Source: an uncultured Myxococcales bacterium (GTDB taxonomy: Bacteria; Myxococcota_A; UBA9042). Taken from it: a stretch of DNA of 64,000 nt. The notes beneath the pieces are model-generated. The model had not been told where the DNA came from, did not search any database, and saw only the letters and a program-made list of their open reading frames with translations. Of the stretch, positions 25,841-35,765 are shown in pieces; the stretch's first letter is position 1; the number at the start of each line of letters is the position of its first letter. The DNA lies in the NCBI GenBank assembly GCA_903842345.1, contig CAIMLR010000014.1, positions 124,001 through 188,000 of the forward strand. The letters are read 5' to 3'. Both the position numbers and the translations under genes were made by a program.

Positions 25841-27307
25841 TCACAAACGCAGCTGCCCGCCATGGCGCGCCACATACGCTTTGGTTTCCAGTTTGCGCGC
25901 CGTATTTGCCGACGTCATGTACCGAATCGTGCCGAAAATCGGCCGCTCCGGTCCCCACGGCCGGTCATAGCGCCCCAGCACCCAGCAGATACCCGACACC
26001 GAGTTGGGATCGCGCCCGTCCAACGCGTACCGGTCGTTCAATTCCAACATGTGCGCGAGCGCTTGCCGCGGCGACGGCGTCCACTCCAGGATTTTCTTGC
26101 CCCACAGCATCCGCAGGTAGTTGTGCATCTGCCCTTCCTGGACAAGCTGGCGCTGCGCGGCGTTCCACAGCGCGTCGTGCGTCTTCGCGTTCTCCAGCTC
26201 GTAGGGCGTGTACTGCACCGGCCGCGGATCCTGCGCGTGCGCGTCCAGCGTGCGCTGCGCCCACAGAGGCAGCGTCTCATAGGCGTCGTAGTACGGCGTG
26301 AACTGCGCCTCCAGGTGGCCCAGCTCCCGCCACGTCACCAATTGATCGACAAACGCCTCGCCCGCCGCGCTCATGCCCCACCAGCCCGCGCGCGAACCGC
26401 GATTCGGCGCAGCCAGCTTCCCCGGATCCCAATCTTCCGCCGCGGCCAGCGCCAGGAAGATTTCATGCGGAGAAAGATGGCCAAAATGCAGGTAGGGCGA
26501 AAGCCCGCTCGGCCCCTCGCGGTCCGGATGGCTGCGGTCCTCCGGATAGCGCGCGAGGCGATTGGCCATGAATTCGCCCAGCCGCAACTTGGCCGCATGG
26601 GCGCCGCCGCGCACGGCCACCGCGTGGACCTTGTGGTCAATCGGCAGACGCGCCAGCGTTTGACCGGCGAACTCGGCGGCGGTCGCCACCGGCCACGGCA
26701 CCAGGATATCCTCGGAAACCGCGACGGATTGCCGGCGCTGCAAGGCGTCCAGCGGCGCCGCGTCCGGAAACTGCTCCAGATGCTCAGGCAGCGCGTGCTG
26801 CAGAAAACTGCGAAATGCGTGCGCAGACGCAAATGCGCGCCCCGCCACCGATCGCGGCAGCAGCCCCACGGAATCGACGGCGTCGAGGCGAACCGGCAAC
26901 TTCTCCGCCGCGACGCGTTCCATGCGCGGCAGGAAGGACTGCGGCGAATCGTCCGTCACCACAAGCGCCGCATCCCGCGCCAGCGCCGCCAGCAGCCCAC
27001 GACCCGCGCCGTGCTCCGGCTCCAGGTACGCATAGTGCGTCACGCCGTGCGCCGCACAGGCCGCGGCATTGTCGCGCATGCCATCCAGCACAAACTGGTG
27101 AAACCGATCGCTGGCGTGCGCATACCCCACCCGCAGCGCTTCCAGGACCAGCAGTTGCTTGCCCATCAGGTTGGCCTGCTGGACCGCGTGCTGCAACGCA
27201 AAGTTGTGGGTCGTCCGCCGCGCCGCCGTCATCCAGTAGAGGACGTAGGGACCCGAACGCAGGGGCGCGGTGTTCAGCGTTTGCAGTCGGGATGGGGGAA
27301 TCTGCAT
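25841..27307 (-). CDS. Class II deoxyribodipyrimidine photolyase
   Basis: A 488-residue FAD-dependent enzyme that repairs UV pyrimidine dimers using light. The N-terminus IPPSRLQTLNTAPLRSGPYVLYWMTAARR is the class II hallmark. The C-terminal FAD-binding half has YLHFGHLSPHEI, WRELGHLEAQFTPYYDAY, LRMLWGKKILEWT and LNDRYALDGRDPNSVSGICWVLG. The start is uncertain: ATG 27307 fits the family start, while an ATG at 27334 adds nine residues. It is divergent from the CinA-like gene. The shared promoter region carries two copies of GGATGCGCGAAA spaced by exactly 20 bp. Confidence 0.93.
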   Translation of the reverse strand: MQIPPSRLQTLNTAPLRSGPYVLYWMTAARRTTHNFALQHAVQQANLMGKQLLVLEALRVGYAHASDRFHQFVLDGMRDNAAACAAHGVTHYAYLEPEHGAGRGLLAALARDAALVVTDDSPQSFLPRMERVAAEKLPVRLDAVDSVGLLPRSVAGRAFASAHAFRSFLQHALPEHLEQFPDAAPLDALQRRQSVAVSEDILVPWPVATAAEFAGQTLARLPIDHKVHAVAVRGGAHAAKLRLGEFMANRLARYPEDRSHPDREGPSGLSPYLHFGHLSPHEIFLALAAAEDWDPGKLAAPNRGSRAGWWGMSAAGEAFVDQLVTWRELGHLEAQFTPYYDAYETLPLWAQRTLDAHAQDPRPVQYTPYELENAKTHDALWNAAQRQLVQEGQMHNYLRMLWGKKILEWTPSPRQALAHMLELNDRYALDGRDPNSVSGICWVLGRYDRPWGPERPIFGTIRYMTSANTARKLETKAYVARHGGQLRL

Positions 27308-27342
27308 GGGCGCCACCGTATGGCGAGGCGCCATGCTTTGTA

Positions 27343-27412
27343 GGATGCGCGAAAGTTCGATCGGATGCGCGAAAAAAGGCGAACCGGACGCAGGATTTTC
27401 CGCGGATGCGCG
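27343..27412 (+). promoter_or_regulatory. Direct repeats in the photolyase / cinA divergent promoter region
   Basis: GGATGCGCGAAA occurs at 27343-27354 and 27363-27374, a 20-bp period (about two helical turns). A shorter third copy, GGATGCGCG, lies at 27404-27412. They sit 36-105 bp upstream of the photolyase start and look like binding sites for a regulator. The protein is unknown. Confidence 0.5.
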
Positions 27413-27535
27413 CTACGTTGTCCAGGTCGTCGCGCACGTCGCCCCGGTTGCTGGCGCCCGCGCAGGGTGGCAGTATGACCGCGCGTTCCCTGACACGCGG
27501 CCGATTCAGGCCAACGACGACGCAGGCGGTTGAAC

Positions 27536-28327
27536 ATGGCGAAGACGGAAGACATCCGCACCATCGGCATCATCATCATCGGCAATGAAGTGCTGAGCGG
27601 CAAAGTGCGCGACGAGAACACGCCGTTCCTCATCGACAGCTTCAACCGCGCCGGGCTGCGCGTGGGTGAAGTGGCCATCGTCGCGGACGTCGTGCCGCGG
27701 CTGGCGGAAGTGATCCGCAGCTTCTCGGAGCGCTTTGACCTCGTCGTGACGACCGGCGGCGTGGGGCCGACGCATGACGATTGTACCTGGCAGGCCGTCG
27801 CCGTCGCGCTGGACCAGCCGCTGGAGCTGCACAAGGAGCTCGTCTCGCGGATCGAAACGCGCTCGGGCGAGACGATGTCAGAGGAGCAGAAGCGGATGGC
27901 GCTGCTGCCGCGCGGAACGACGCTCCAGTTGCAGGATGGCCGGTGGCCGCTGCTCCAAGCCCGCAATGTGATCGTGCTGCCAGGCGTGCCGTCGATGGTG
28001 GTGGGGCGTATCGAGGCGCTGTGCACCCGGCTGGCGCGGCCGCGGCCGTGGCTGGCGACCGTCTACTTCACCGCCGATGAATGGGTCTGCGTGCCGGCGA
28101 TCGACGCAGTCGTCGCGGATTTTGCCGATCTGGAAATCGGCAGCTATCCAGTGTTCCACGTGGCCGATCACAAGCTGCGCCTGACGTTTGAAGGCGTCGA
28201 GGAAGCGCGCGTGCAGGCCGCCGTCGCCCAGGTGACCGAGGCCATCGGCGCGGACCAGCTTGTGCGCGTGACCTGGCGGCCGCCGACGGACTTGCCGCCC
28301 ACCGATTTGGCGGTTGACCCGGCGTAG
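27536..28327 (+). CDS. CinA-like molybdopterin-binding-domain protein
   Basis: A 263-residue protein of the MoaB/Mog-CinA superfamily. The N-terminus TIGIIIIGNEVLSGKVRDEN, then TTGGVGPTHDD and VIVLPGVPSMVVG, are the conserved motifs of CinA-type domains. The C-terminal nicotinamide-nucleotide amidase domain of full CinA (another 150 residues) is missing, so this is the short version. Possible roles are nucleotide pyrophosphatase (ADP-ribose or FAD) or molybdopterin handling. The latter would fit a genome with molybdoenzymes, but motif evidence does not decide. ATG 27536 has a weak AGGCGG upstream. Next comes the PDZ-thioredoxin gene, 22 bp downstream. Confidence 0.82.
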   Translation: MAKTEDIRTIGIIIIGNEVLSGKVRDENTPFLIDSFNRAGLRVGEVAIVADVVPRLAEVIRSFSERFDLVVTTGGVGPTHDDCTWQAVAVALDQPLELHKELVSRIETRSGETMSEEQKRMALLPRGTTLQLQDGRWPLLQARNVIVLPGVPSMVVGRIEALCTRLARPRPWLATVYFTADEWVCVPAIDAVVADFADLEIGSYPVFHVADHKLRLTFEGVEEARVQAAVAQVTEAIGADQLVRVTWRPPTDLPPTDLAVDPA

Positions 28328-28342
28328 CGGCCCCCCTACGCT
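28314..28342 (+). promoter_or_regulatory. Sigma70 promoter of a probably leaderless gene
   Basis: TTGACC (28314-28319), a 17-base spacer, then TACGCT (28337-28342). The -10 ends six bases before ATG 28349, so transcription would begin at or next to the start codon. No Shine-Dalgarno sequence precedes that ATG, which agrees with a leaderless mRNA. Confidence 0.55.
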
Positions 28343-28348
28343 GCGGAC

Positions 28349-29983
28349 ATGAGCCATCGCCTGCCGCTGCTGATCCTGCCGATTTTGACCGCAACAAGCC
28401 TCGCCGTTCCGGTGCTGGCCAAGCCCAAGCCGCACACGCCCAAGGCGCCTGCCGCCGCGCCGTCGACTGCAACGCCGCCCTCGTCGGCGTGGCCGTTTCG
28501 CATGGCGGCGCCCGAGTCGGACGCGCCCAAGGGCCCGGAGCCGGGCGGTCTGGGCATCGTGCTGGGTGAAAAGAGTGAGGAGATCGTCGTGCAGCAAGTC
28601 GTGCCCGGCGGGCCGGCGCAGAAGGCGGGCCTGCACGTGGGCGATGTACTGGAAGCGACCGACACGATCCCGAAGATCCACGGCATGAAGCTGGCGGACG
28701 TGACGCCGCAGATCCGCGGCTTGCCGGGATCGGTCTGCAAAGTGACGGCGCGGCGCGGCGCGGAGACGCTGCACATCGACATCACGCGCATCGCCTTGAA
28801 GCGGCTGTTCCCGCCGTCGTCCAAGGACGTCATCACGGTGCGGCAAGGCGCGTCCCTGCTCACGACCGGCAATACGCACCAGCTCGCGGTGACCTGGTTG
28901 GCGACCCAAAAAGGCCACGGCGAGCAACCGACGCTTGTGACGGCGCGGATCGCGAGCGCGTCGCTGGACAAGCTGCTGACGCCGGGTACGGGCGAGGCGC
29001 GCGAGGTGCGCATCGCGGCGGAGGCGACGGCGCTCACGATTGAGGATTGGCGGCTGGACCTGCGGTTGCTGCCCGATGGCGAGACCATCGCGGTGACAGC
29101 GTCCAACCTGCCGGTCGTGGATGCCGGCACCAACGCTGCAGCGTGGCAGCAGCCCTGGCCGGATCCCGTGACCCCGCGCGCGCCGGCCAAGCTGGCGATG
29201 AAGTGGCGCGGTCCGGTGGCCGTCAAGCTGCGGGCGATGAGCGGCGGCAAGCCCGTGGCGAACCAGCGCATCGCGCTGCGGATCGGCCAGTCCAAGAAGG
29301 ATCTGGAGTCGGTGACGGTTGTGACCGACGGCGAAGGCCGTTTCCGGGTGAATCTGGAGGCCGGTCCGTTCACCGTGCGGTCGCTGGCGCAGGCGACGCC
29401 GGGCGGCAAGCACGACGCGGCGTTTGCCTTCCAGATGGCCCATGAACTCGAGTTCGTGGCGGCGAACGACGGCGCGGAGCAGGCGCTGCCGCTGGATGCG
29501 CGGCCGCCGACGGTCGGCAACGTGGACGATTGGCAGAAGGACGAACGCGTGGGCCAGGGCCTGCCGATGCTGGACGTGAAGCGGTGGTTTGGCGACAAGC
29601 CGGCCGATCCCAAGGATCTGAAAGGCCAAGTGCTGCTCGTCTATCTCTGGGCGACGTGGTGCGGACCGTGCCGGATGACCGCGCCGATGATCGCGGAACT
29701 GAACGTGCGGATGCAGGACTCAGGTCTGCGCATCGTGGAGGCGTCCGTGGATCGCGACGAGCAGGCGCTGGAGGCGTTTCACCACGAGTTCCTGCCGGGC
29801 GCGCCGGCGGTGGCGTGGCTGGGTCCCGATGGCCTGGATACGCTGGACGTGTCGAGCATCCCGACGTTCATCGTTGTGGATCACACAGGCAAGATTCGCG
29901 GTTTCCGGCGCGGTGGCGGCTGGGCGCTTGAGCCGCTGGAGGCCTGGCTACGGCAGCTGTTGGCGGATGCCAGGAAGGGCTAG
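28349..29983 (+). CDS. Exported PDZ-thioredoxin fusion (TlpA-like)
   Basis: A 544-residue exported protein. A signal peptide (MSHRLPLLILPILTATSLAV, cleavage near VLA-KP) and a Pro/Ala linker precede a PDZ domain at about residues 65-150 (GLGIVLGEKSEEIVVQQV, PGGPAQKAGLHVGDVL). A middle region of about 270 residues has no family I recognise, but part looks like a carboxypeptidase-regulatory beta sandwich (about 310-345). At about 420-540 is a TlpA/ResA-type thioredoxin domain with the redox motif WCGPC (about residue 436) and the cis-Pro region SIPTFIVVD. It is probably a periplasmic thiol-disulfide reductase or cytochrome-maturation helper; the multihaem cytochrome could be a client, but that is speculation. 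Confidence 0.88.
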   Translation: MSHRLPLLILPILTATSLAVPVLAKPKPHTPKAPAAAPSTATPPSSAWPFRMAAPESDAPKGPEPGGLGIVLGEKSEEIVVQQVVPGGPAQKAGLHVGDVLEATDTIPKIHGMKLADVTPQIRGLPGSVCKVTARRGAETLHIDITRIALKRLFPPSSKDVITVRQGASLLTTGNTHQLAVTWLATQKGHGEQPTLVTARIASASLDKLLTPGTGEAREVRIAAEATALTIEDWRLDLRLLPDGETIAVTASNLPVVDAGTNAAAWQQPWPDPVTPRAPAKLAMKWRGPVAVKLRAMSGGKPVANQRIALRIGQSKKDLESVTVVTDGEGRFRVNLEAGPFTVRSLAQATPGGKHDAAFAFQMAHELEFVAANDGAEQALPLDARPPTVGNVDDWQKDERVGQGLPMLDVKRWFGDKPADPKDLKGQVLLVYLWATWCGPCRMTAPMIAELNVRMQDSGLRIVEASVDRDEQALEAFHHEFLPGAPAVAWLGPDGLDTLDVSSIPTFIVVDHTGKIRGFRRGGGWALEPLEAWLRQLLADARKG

Positions 29984-29989
29984 CCCGCC

Positions 29990-31123
29990 CTACCCCTGCG
30001 CCAGGACCCGGCGGTACACAGCCGCGTATTGGTCGACAACTGACCGCTGCGAAAACCGCTCCAGCATGTCCGCGCGTGCCCGTTGGCCCAGCGCATGGCG
30101 CGCCTCCGCCGGCAGGTTGAGCGCCCGATCGAGCGCCGCGGCGAGCGCCTGATCCTCATCTGGCTGGCACAGGATCCCCGTCTCGCCGTCGGCCACAAGC
30201 GTCGGCACTTCGCCCACGCGCGTCGCCACCACGAGCGTTCCAAGGCCCAGCGCCTCCAGCACCACGTTCGGCGTGCCCTCACTGCGCGACGCGAGCACGG
30301 AAAACTGCGCGGCCTCCAGCAGCGTCGCCACGTCCGTCACGGCGGGCACGATGTGCACTTCCAGGTTGGCGTCCGCGGCAAGGCGCCGCACGTGGGCGAC
30401 GCGCGCCTGATCCTCCAGGAAACCCGCGAGCAGCAGCGGCGGCACGCCCTGAGGCCGCTGCGCCCGCACCTGGATGAGCGCGCGCACGAGGCCGTCCTGA
30501 TTCTTGAACGCGTCAAAACGCCCAAGCGCGACGATCGGCGGCCGCGCCGGGTCCAGGCCCAGGGACGTCAGGAGTTCGGCGCGCTCGGTCGGCGTCGACG
30601 GGATGCGCGCGGCGATCCCGGTATCCAGCGCGTTGCCGATGAACTGCAGCTTGGCGGCGGGCACGTGGCGCTCCTGCAGCCAAGCCATGGACGCGTGCGA
30701 ATTGCTCGTCGTCGCCGCCGCGAGGTGCGCCGCCAGAACGGTCATGCGGCCTTGCGTCGGGGCATGGTCAAAGAGGGACGGCGAACAGCGCACAGCCGTC
30801 AGCACCGGTGCCGATCCCGGCAACCGAGCCGCAAGCGTCGCGTAGAGCGCGGGCGCGGGCAGCCACGCGTGCACAAGATCCGTTTCGCGACGGGACACCA
30901 GCCGCCGCAGCGCACGGGCGAACTGCGGATCCAGCCGATGGCGCCGCGGCAATTGCACGGATTCAACGCCAGCGGGCACTTGCAGGAACTGCGCGGTGGG
31001 ATTGTACCAAGCCAGCCGCACCGACCATTGCGCGGGATCCAGGCCAGCCGCGAGCCGGACAATCTGCGTCTGCGCGCCGCCGGCGGCCAGAGAATCGATG
31101 AGGAGCGTCAGACGCGTCGGCAA
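29990..31123 (-). CDS. Glycosyltransferase family 4 (GT-B fold)
   Basis: A 377-residue cytoplasmic glycosyltransferase. The N-terminal domain begins LTLLIDSLAAGGAQTQIVRLAAGL, the loop typical of GT4 enzymes. The C-terminal nucleotide-sugar domain has IVALGRFDAFKNQDGLVRA and the EX7E-type donor motif SRSEGTPNVVLEALGLGTLVVAT. The acceptor is unknown, probably a lipid-linked or surface glycan. The start is a TTG (31121-31123) with GGAGG 5 bases upstream, a strong case for a non-ATG start. It follows the DedA gene by 20 bp and is likely cotranscribed from the promoter at 31814-31842. Confidence 0.88.
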   Translation of the reverse strand: MPTRLTLLIDSLAAGGAQTQIVRLAAGLDPAQWSVRLAWYNPTAQFLQVPAGVESVQLPRRHRLDPQFARALRRLVSRRETDLVHAWLPAPALYATLAARLPGSAPVLTAVRCSPSLFDHAPTQGRMTVLAAHLAAATTSNSHASMAWLQERHVPAAKLQFIGNALDTGIAARIPSTPTERAELLTSLGLDPARPPIVALGRFDAFKNQDGLVRALIQVRAQRPQGVPPLLLAGFLEDQARVAHVRRLAADANLEVHIVPAVTDVATLLEAAQFSVLASRSEGTPNVVLEALGLGTLVVATRVGEVPTLVADGETGILCQPDEDQALAAALDRALNLPAEARHALGQRARADMLERFSQRSVVDQYAAVYRRVLAQG

Positions 31124-31143
31124 GCGGACCTCCGCAGCAACCT

Positions 31144-31773
31144 TCAGGACTTCTTGCGCGTCATGAAGACGACGGCAACGTACAGAAGCGTCATCACGAC
31201 GACGCCGAGCACGATGGTCATCAGCTTGCTCTTGAGCGCGTGGACCATCGCGTTGGGGTCGTTGATGAGGTTCGGCTCAGCGCCCAGCACTTCCTGACCA
31301 AACCACGCGAGCACGCTGCACCACAGGCCAGAGCCGAGGAGCGTCATGGCGCTGTAGACGCCAAATGGCGTGCGGACGATGCCCGCGGGAATGCCGATGA
31401 GGTGGCGCACGACGGGCAGGAGGCGGGCGAAGAACACGCCGCCCGTGTGGAAGCGCGCGAGGAACGTTTCCGCTTGGATCAGCTTTTCCGGAGAAATCAT
31501 CACGTATTTGCCGTACCGCAGGATCAGCGGGCGGCCGAGCCAGCGCGACGTCCAATACATGATGGTCGCGCCGAGGTAGGAACCGAGCGTGCCCGCGATG
31601 ATGACCGCCCAAATATTGAGCTTGCCCTGGGACGCCCAGTAGGCGGCAGGCGGAATGACCACTTCTGAAGGCAATGGAATAATGGAGGATTCCGCGGCCA
31701 TCGAGGCGACGAGGCCGGCGTAACCCCAGTCGCGAACCCAGGTGAACCACAGCGCGATCAAGTTGTGCATCAT
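31144..31773 (-). CDS. DedA-family membrane protein
   Basis: A 209-residue polytopic membrane protein. It has the DedA signatures: AESSIIPLPSEVVIPPAAYWA near the N-terminus, GTLGSYLGATIMYWTSRWLGRP, and FFARLLPVVRHLIGIPAGI with the conserved Arg residues. DedA proteins act as lipid scramblases, recycling undecaprenyl phosphate or phosphatidylethanolamine. Pairing with a glycosyltransferase fits envelope glycan assembly. Two ATGs (31773 and 31770) are adjacent. The longer frame upstream overlaps the promoter and is not used. Confidence 0.92.
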   Translation of the reverse strand: MMHNLIALWFTWVRDWGYAGLVASMAAESSIIPLPSEVVIPPAAYWASQGKLNIWAVIIAGTLGSYLGATIMYWTSRWLGRPLILRYGKYVMISPEKLIQAETFLARFHTGGVFFARLLPVVRHLIGIPAGIVRTPFGVYSAMTLLGSGLWCSVLAWFGQEVLGAEPNLINDPNAMVHALKSKLMTIVLGVVVMTLLYVAVVFMTRKKS

Positions 31774-31813
31774 TGGCAGACGTCCATGCGATGCGCGGCG
31801 CATCGGGTCGCGG

Positions 31814-31842
31814 AGACTAGCGATCCCCCGGCGCGGTGGCAA
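31814..31842 (-). promoter_or_regulatory. Sigma70 promoter of the DedA-glycosyltransferase pair
   Basis: The minus strand reads TTGCCA (31842-31837), 17 bases, then TAGTCT (31819-31814). The start site would be near 31807, giving a leader of about 34 bases. The same extended -10, GCTAGTCT, occurs upstream of the PPDK regulatory protein gene (34765-34772). Confidence 0.55.
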
Positions 31843-31862
31843 GAAGCTGCGCGACGCACGAA

Positions 31863-32609
31863 TTACTCAGCGGCGTCCAAATCCTGCTGCACGCGTTCCA
31901 GCGTCGCCATGGCCGCGGCCAGGTCGCGCGCGAGCTGTTGGCGTTCCGTGGAGGAAAGCGCGGTCGGGTCCACGGACGAGAGCGAACTCACGGCGGAGCG
32001 CAGACCAATGCCAGGGTCCAGATAGTGCCCGGAATCCGAGTCTGACATGCCGCGCAGCAGCGTGCGCCGCCGGGCATCTTCATTCAATTCGCGGCGCGCG
32101 CGCTCAGGCATGAGTTCCGGCTGCCGGACCATCAGCCCGGCGATCCGCAGCGCTTCTTCACCGCCAACATCCGGATTGCCGAGCATAAACGCGTGCAGAC
32201 GTTCAGCCGCCACTTCCAGATCGGCCAGCCGCACGAGCGCCGCGCCGTGGCGCAGGCCGATCCGCCGCTGCCGCAGAGACTCCTTGAAGCCTTCGCGCAA
32301 TTTGATGATGCCCGCGATGACCTGCAGACTGCGCGCTGAGACGCCGACCCACCGCGCGACCGACTCCCAATCGACCTGGAGGTACGACTTCAGCGCGACC
32401 ACGGCCTCCGCGCGCTCGAGGCTGTCCAGGCGTTCATCGAGGATCGAGGCGACGAGGCTGTCGATGACCGACTCGGTGTAGGAGGACTCCGACGACGCGG
32501 CCATTCGTGCGGCCATCGCGGCAACGGCCGACGCCGGCGGCGCCTCATCGCGCTGCGCGCTCACATCGCTGACATCCGAAAACCCTTCAGAATTTGCGTG
32601 CTTGGTCAT
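31863..32609 (-). CDS. Orphan ParB/KorB-like DNA-binding protein
   Basis: A 248-residue protein. Residues about 60-150 resemble the helix-turn-helix core of ParB: RAEAVVALKSYLQVDWESVARWVGVSARSLQVIAGIIKLREGFKESL, followed by the RIGLRHGAALVRLAD segment that in ParB ends the domain. The N-terminal CTPase/sulfiredoxin-like domain with the GERRxRA motif, needed for ParB sliding, is absent. The N-terminus here is a polar Ala/Ser-rich stretch. The C-terminal helices (about 215-248) may dimerise. No parA is nearby. A non-partition regulator or nucleoid factor is more likely than a segregation protein. Confidence 0.6.
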   Translation of the reverse strand: MTKHANSEGFSDVSDVSAQRDEAPPASAVAAMAARMAASSESSYTESVIDSLVASILDERLDSLERAEAVVALKSYLQVDWESVARWVGVSARSLQVIAGIIKLREGFKESLRQRRIGLRHGAALVRLADLEVAAERLHAFMLGNPDVGGEEALRIAGLMVRQPELMPERARRELNEDARRRTLLRGMSDSDSGHYLDPGIGLRSAVSSLSSVDPTALSSTERQQLARDLAAAMATLERVQQDLDAAE

Positions 32610-32837
32610 GAGCCCTCCTCGCCGCGATCACCGCAGCGAGCCAACAGCGCCACAGGCCCACCTGCGTCGCTGCGTCACCCATTTCAGTACCAGGACCCCA
32701 CGTCACCGGTACAGCGATACTCGCCGCGGCTGTTGCTTCGCGCAAGACAAACCGCACTGCCACCAAAGATTTCACGAATGTGACAGAACTGCAACAGACG
32801 CGACGCGCCGGCAGGCTGTGCGCTACGATGGCGCACG

Positions 32838-33962
<1,125 letters not shown>

Positions 33963-33986
<24 letters not shown>

Positions 33987-34715
33987 CGCGACCAGCCAGC
34001 GCAGCGCCAGCGCGATGACGGCAATGGCGAGCGCCGGCAGCAACGCCCCGCACATCTGGGTCAGCGCCTTGAGCACGTGAAAGCCAAACGGCATGTGCAG
34101 CAGGCGCCCGAGACCCCAAACGCCGAGCCCGGCAAGTAGCACGAGCGACAGCCCGCGCCACGTGCCCTGGAGATCCGCCTGCGACGGCACCCCGTGCGCG
34201 GCAATCGCCACCATCGCGTAGAGCCGGAGCAGCGTCGCCGTGCGCGCCCAGCCGCCCGCCGCGAGATGCGTGCCAGAAATGCTCGCCAGCTGCTGCAGAT
34301 CGTGGGACAGCGCGCCCGGGTCCGTCGTCTGCGTCGGCCACTGGCCACCTTCCTGCCACGCCAGCACCAGCATCACCGCCAAGGAAGCCAGCAGCGGCGC
34401 GAGACCGACAAAAAGCTCAGCCAGCCACGCCACCGGCCCCGTTCCCGGCTCCCACAGCACGTAGCCCAACACGCCAGTCTGGCGATCCGGCGCCAACAGC
34501 CGCATTTCGCGGATTTTGCGCCCCGTGAGCAGGCACGCCACCGCGTGCGCGCCCTCGTGCAGGGGGACGCCGATCCAGCCCGTGGTCGCCAGCAGCGGCC
34601 GCCAACCGACGCGCTGGAGCCACGCCTGATCCGCAACCTTGGCCAAACGCTGGACAAAAAGCAGCAGCGCGGCGGTCGTTGCGATGGTCAGCAGCATGTC
34701 CTCGTGGGCAACCAT
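33963..34715 (-). CDS. M50-like membrane metalloprotease homologue
   Basis: A 250-residue membrane protein with about six hydrophobic segments. An HExxH motif lies inside a helix ([20 protein letters not shown], about residues 51-70), followed by GVLGYV. This resembles M50-type intramembrane zinc proteases, which place HExxH in a transmembrane helix. The second metal-ligand motif (NxxPxxxxDG) of true M50 proteases is not visible, so activity is uncertain. It could be a non-catalytic relative. Its 3' end overlaps queG tail-to-tail by 24 bp. Confidence 0.6.
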
Positions 34716-34798
34716 GCGGCGAGCTTAGCGCGCCCCGCAGACCTGTCGCGTTTTGCCTCCACGTGCTAGTCTGCTGCGCGGTTGAACCACGAGGCCCC

Positions 34799-35710
34799 AT
34801 GCCAAGCGCCGCCGTTGCCCAAGCCCTCTTTGATGTGGCAGCGCGCAGTGCCGCGGCCTCGGTTGACGGCCCACGCGTCTTCATCGTCTCCGATTCGCTC
34901 GGCGAGACGGCTGAACTCGTAACCAAAGCCGCGCTCTCGCAGTTTGGCGACACGCCAATCACGATGCACCGCTTTCCGATGATCTCGACGAGTTCGGACG
35001 TCGACGTGATCGTGCTCGCGGCGACCGAGAGGCCGACGCTGATCGTCTACACGCTCATCGTGCCCGAGGTCCGGCAGGCGATGGATGCGGCGACTGAGGC
35101 GCGCGGCGTCATCGCCATCGACGTGATGGGACCGATGATGTCCGGCTTCATCCAGCTCCTCGGCGAGCCGCCGCAGCTGCGGCCAGGCTTGATCCACCAG
35201 ATGGACGCCGCGTATTTCCGCCGCATCGAATGCGTCGAGTTTGCCGTCAAGTACGACGATGCCCGCGATCCCAAAGGTTTCCTGCTTGCCGACGTGGTCC
35301 TGCTCGGCGTGTCGCGCTGCTCCAAGACGCCGGTTTCCATGTACCTGGCGCACCGCCGCTATCGCGTGGCCAACCTGCCGCTCGTCCCAGAAGTCCCCTT
35401 GCCCAAAGAGATTTTTCAGGTTCCGCGGCACAAGATGGTGGGTTTTCGCATCGACCCGCGCACGCTGACGGACATCCGCATCGAGCGCATGCGCACGATG
35501 GGCCTGCGCCGCGACGCCAACTATGCAGATCCGGGGCGTATTCTCGGCGAGCTGGAGTGGGCCGATCAGGTCTTCCGCAAGCTGGGCTGCGCCGTCATCG
35601 ACGTAACGAACAAGGCGATTGAAGAGACGGCAGTGCGCGTGCTGGAGATCGTGTCTCCACCGCCGCCCACTGGGCCGAGCGGAACCTTTCCGGCTGCGGA
35701 AGGTGGCTGA
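34799..35710 (+). CDS. PPDK/PEP synthase regulatory kinase-phosphatase (DUF299)
   Basis: A 303-residue bifunctional regulator that inactivates PPDK (or PEP synthase) by ADP-dependent phosphorylation of a Thr beside the catalytic His and reactivates it by Pi-dependent dephosphorylation. The N-terminal [20 protein letters not shown] and the P-loop-like [17 protein letters not shown] (about residues 175-191), plus [18 protein letters not shown], are family hallmarks. It sits 55 bp upstream of ppdK, which favours PPDK as its target, although ppsA elsewhere in the window is a second potential target. GAGG precedes ATG 34799. A -10-like TAGTCT lies at 34767-34772. Confidence 0.92.
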   Translation: MPSAAVAQALFDVAARSAAASVDGPRVFIVSDSLGETAELVTKAALSQFGDTPITMHRFPMISTSSDVDVIVLAATERPTLIVYTLIVPEVRQAMDAATEARGVIAIDVMGPMMSGFIQLLGEPPQLRPGLIHQMDAAYFRRIECVEFAVKYDDARDPKGFLLADVVLLGVSRCSKTPVSMYLAHRRYRVANLPLVPEVPLPKEIFQVPRHKMVGFRIDPRTLTDIRIERMRTMGLRRDANYADPGRILGELEWADQVFRKLGCAVIDVTNKAIEETAVRVLEIVSPPPPTGPSGTFPAAEGG

Positions 35711-35765
35711 TTCACGACGAACCGCGTTGCTGGCCGTGTCCGGCGGCGACGCAGACGAGGTCCCC

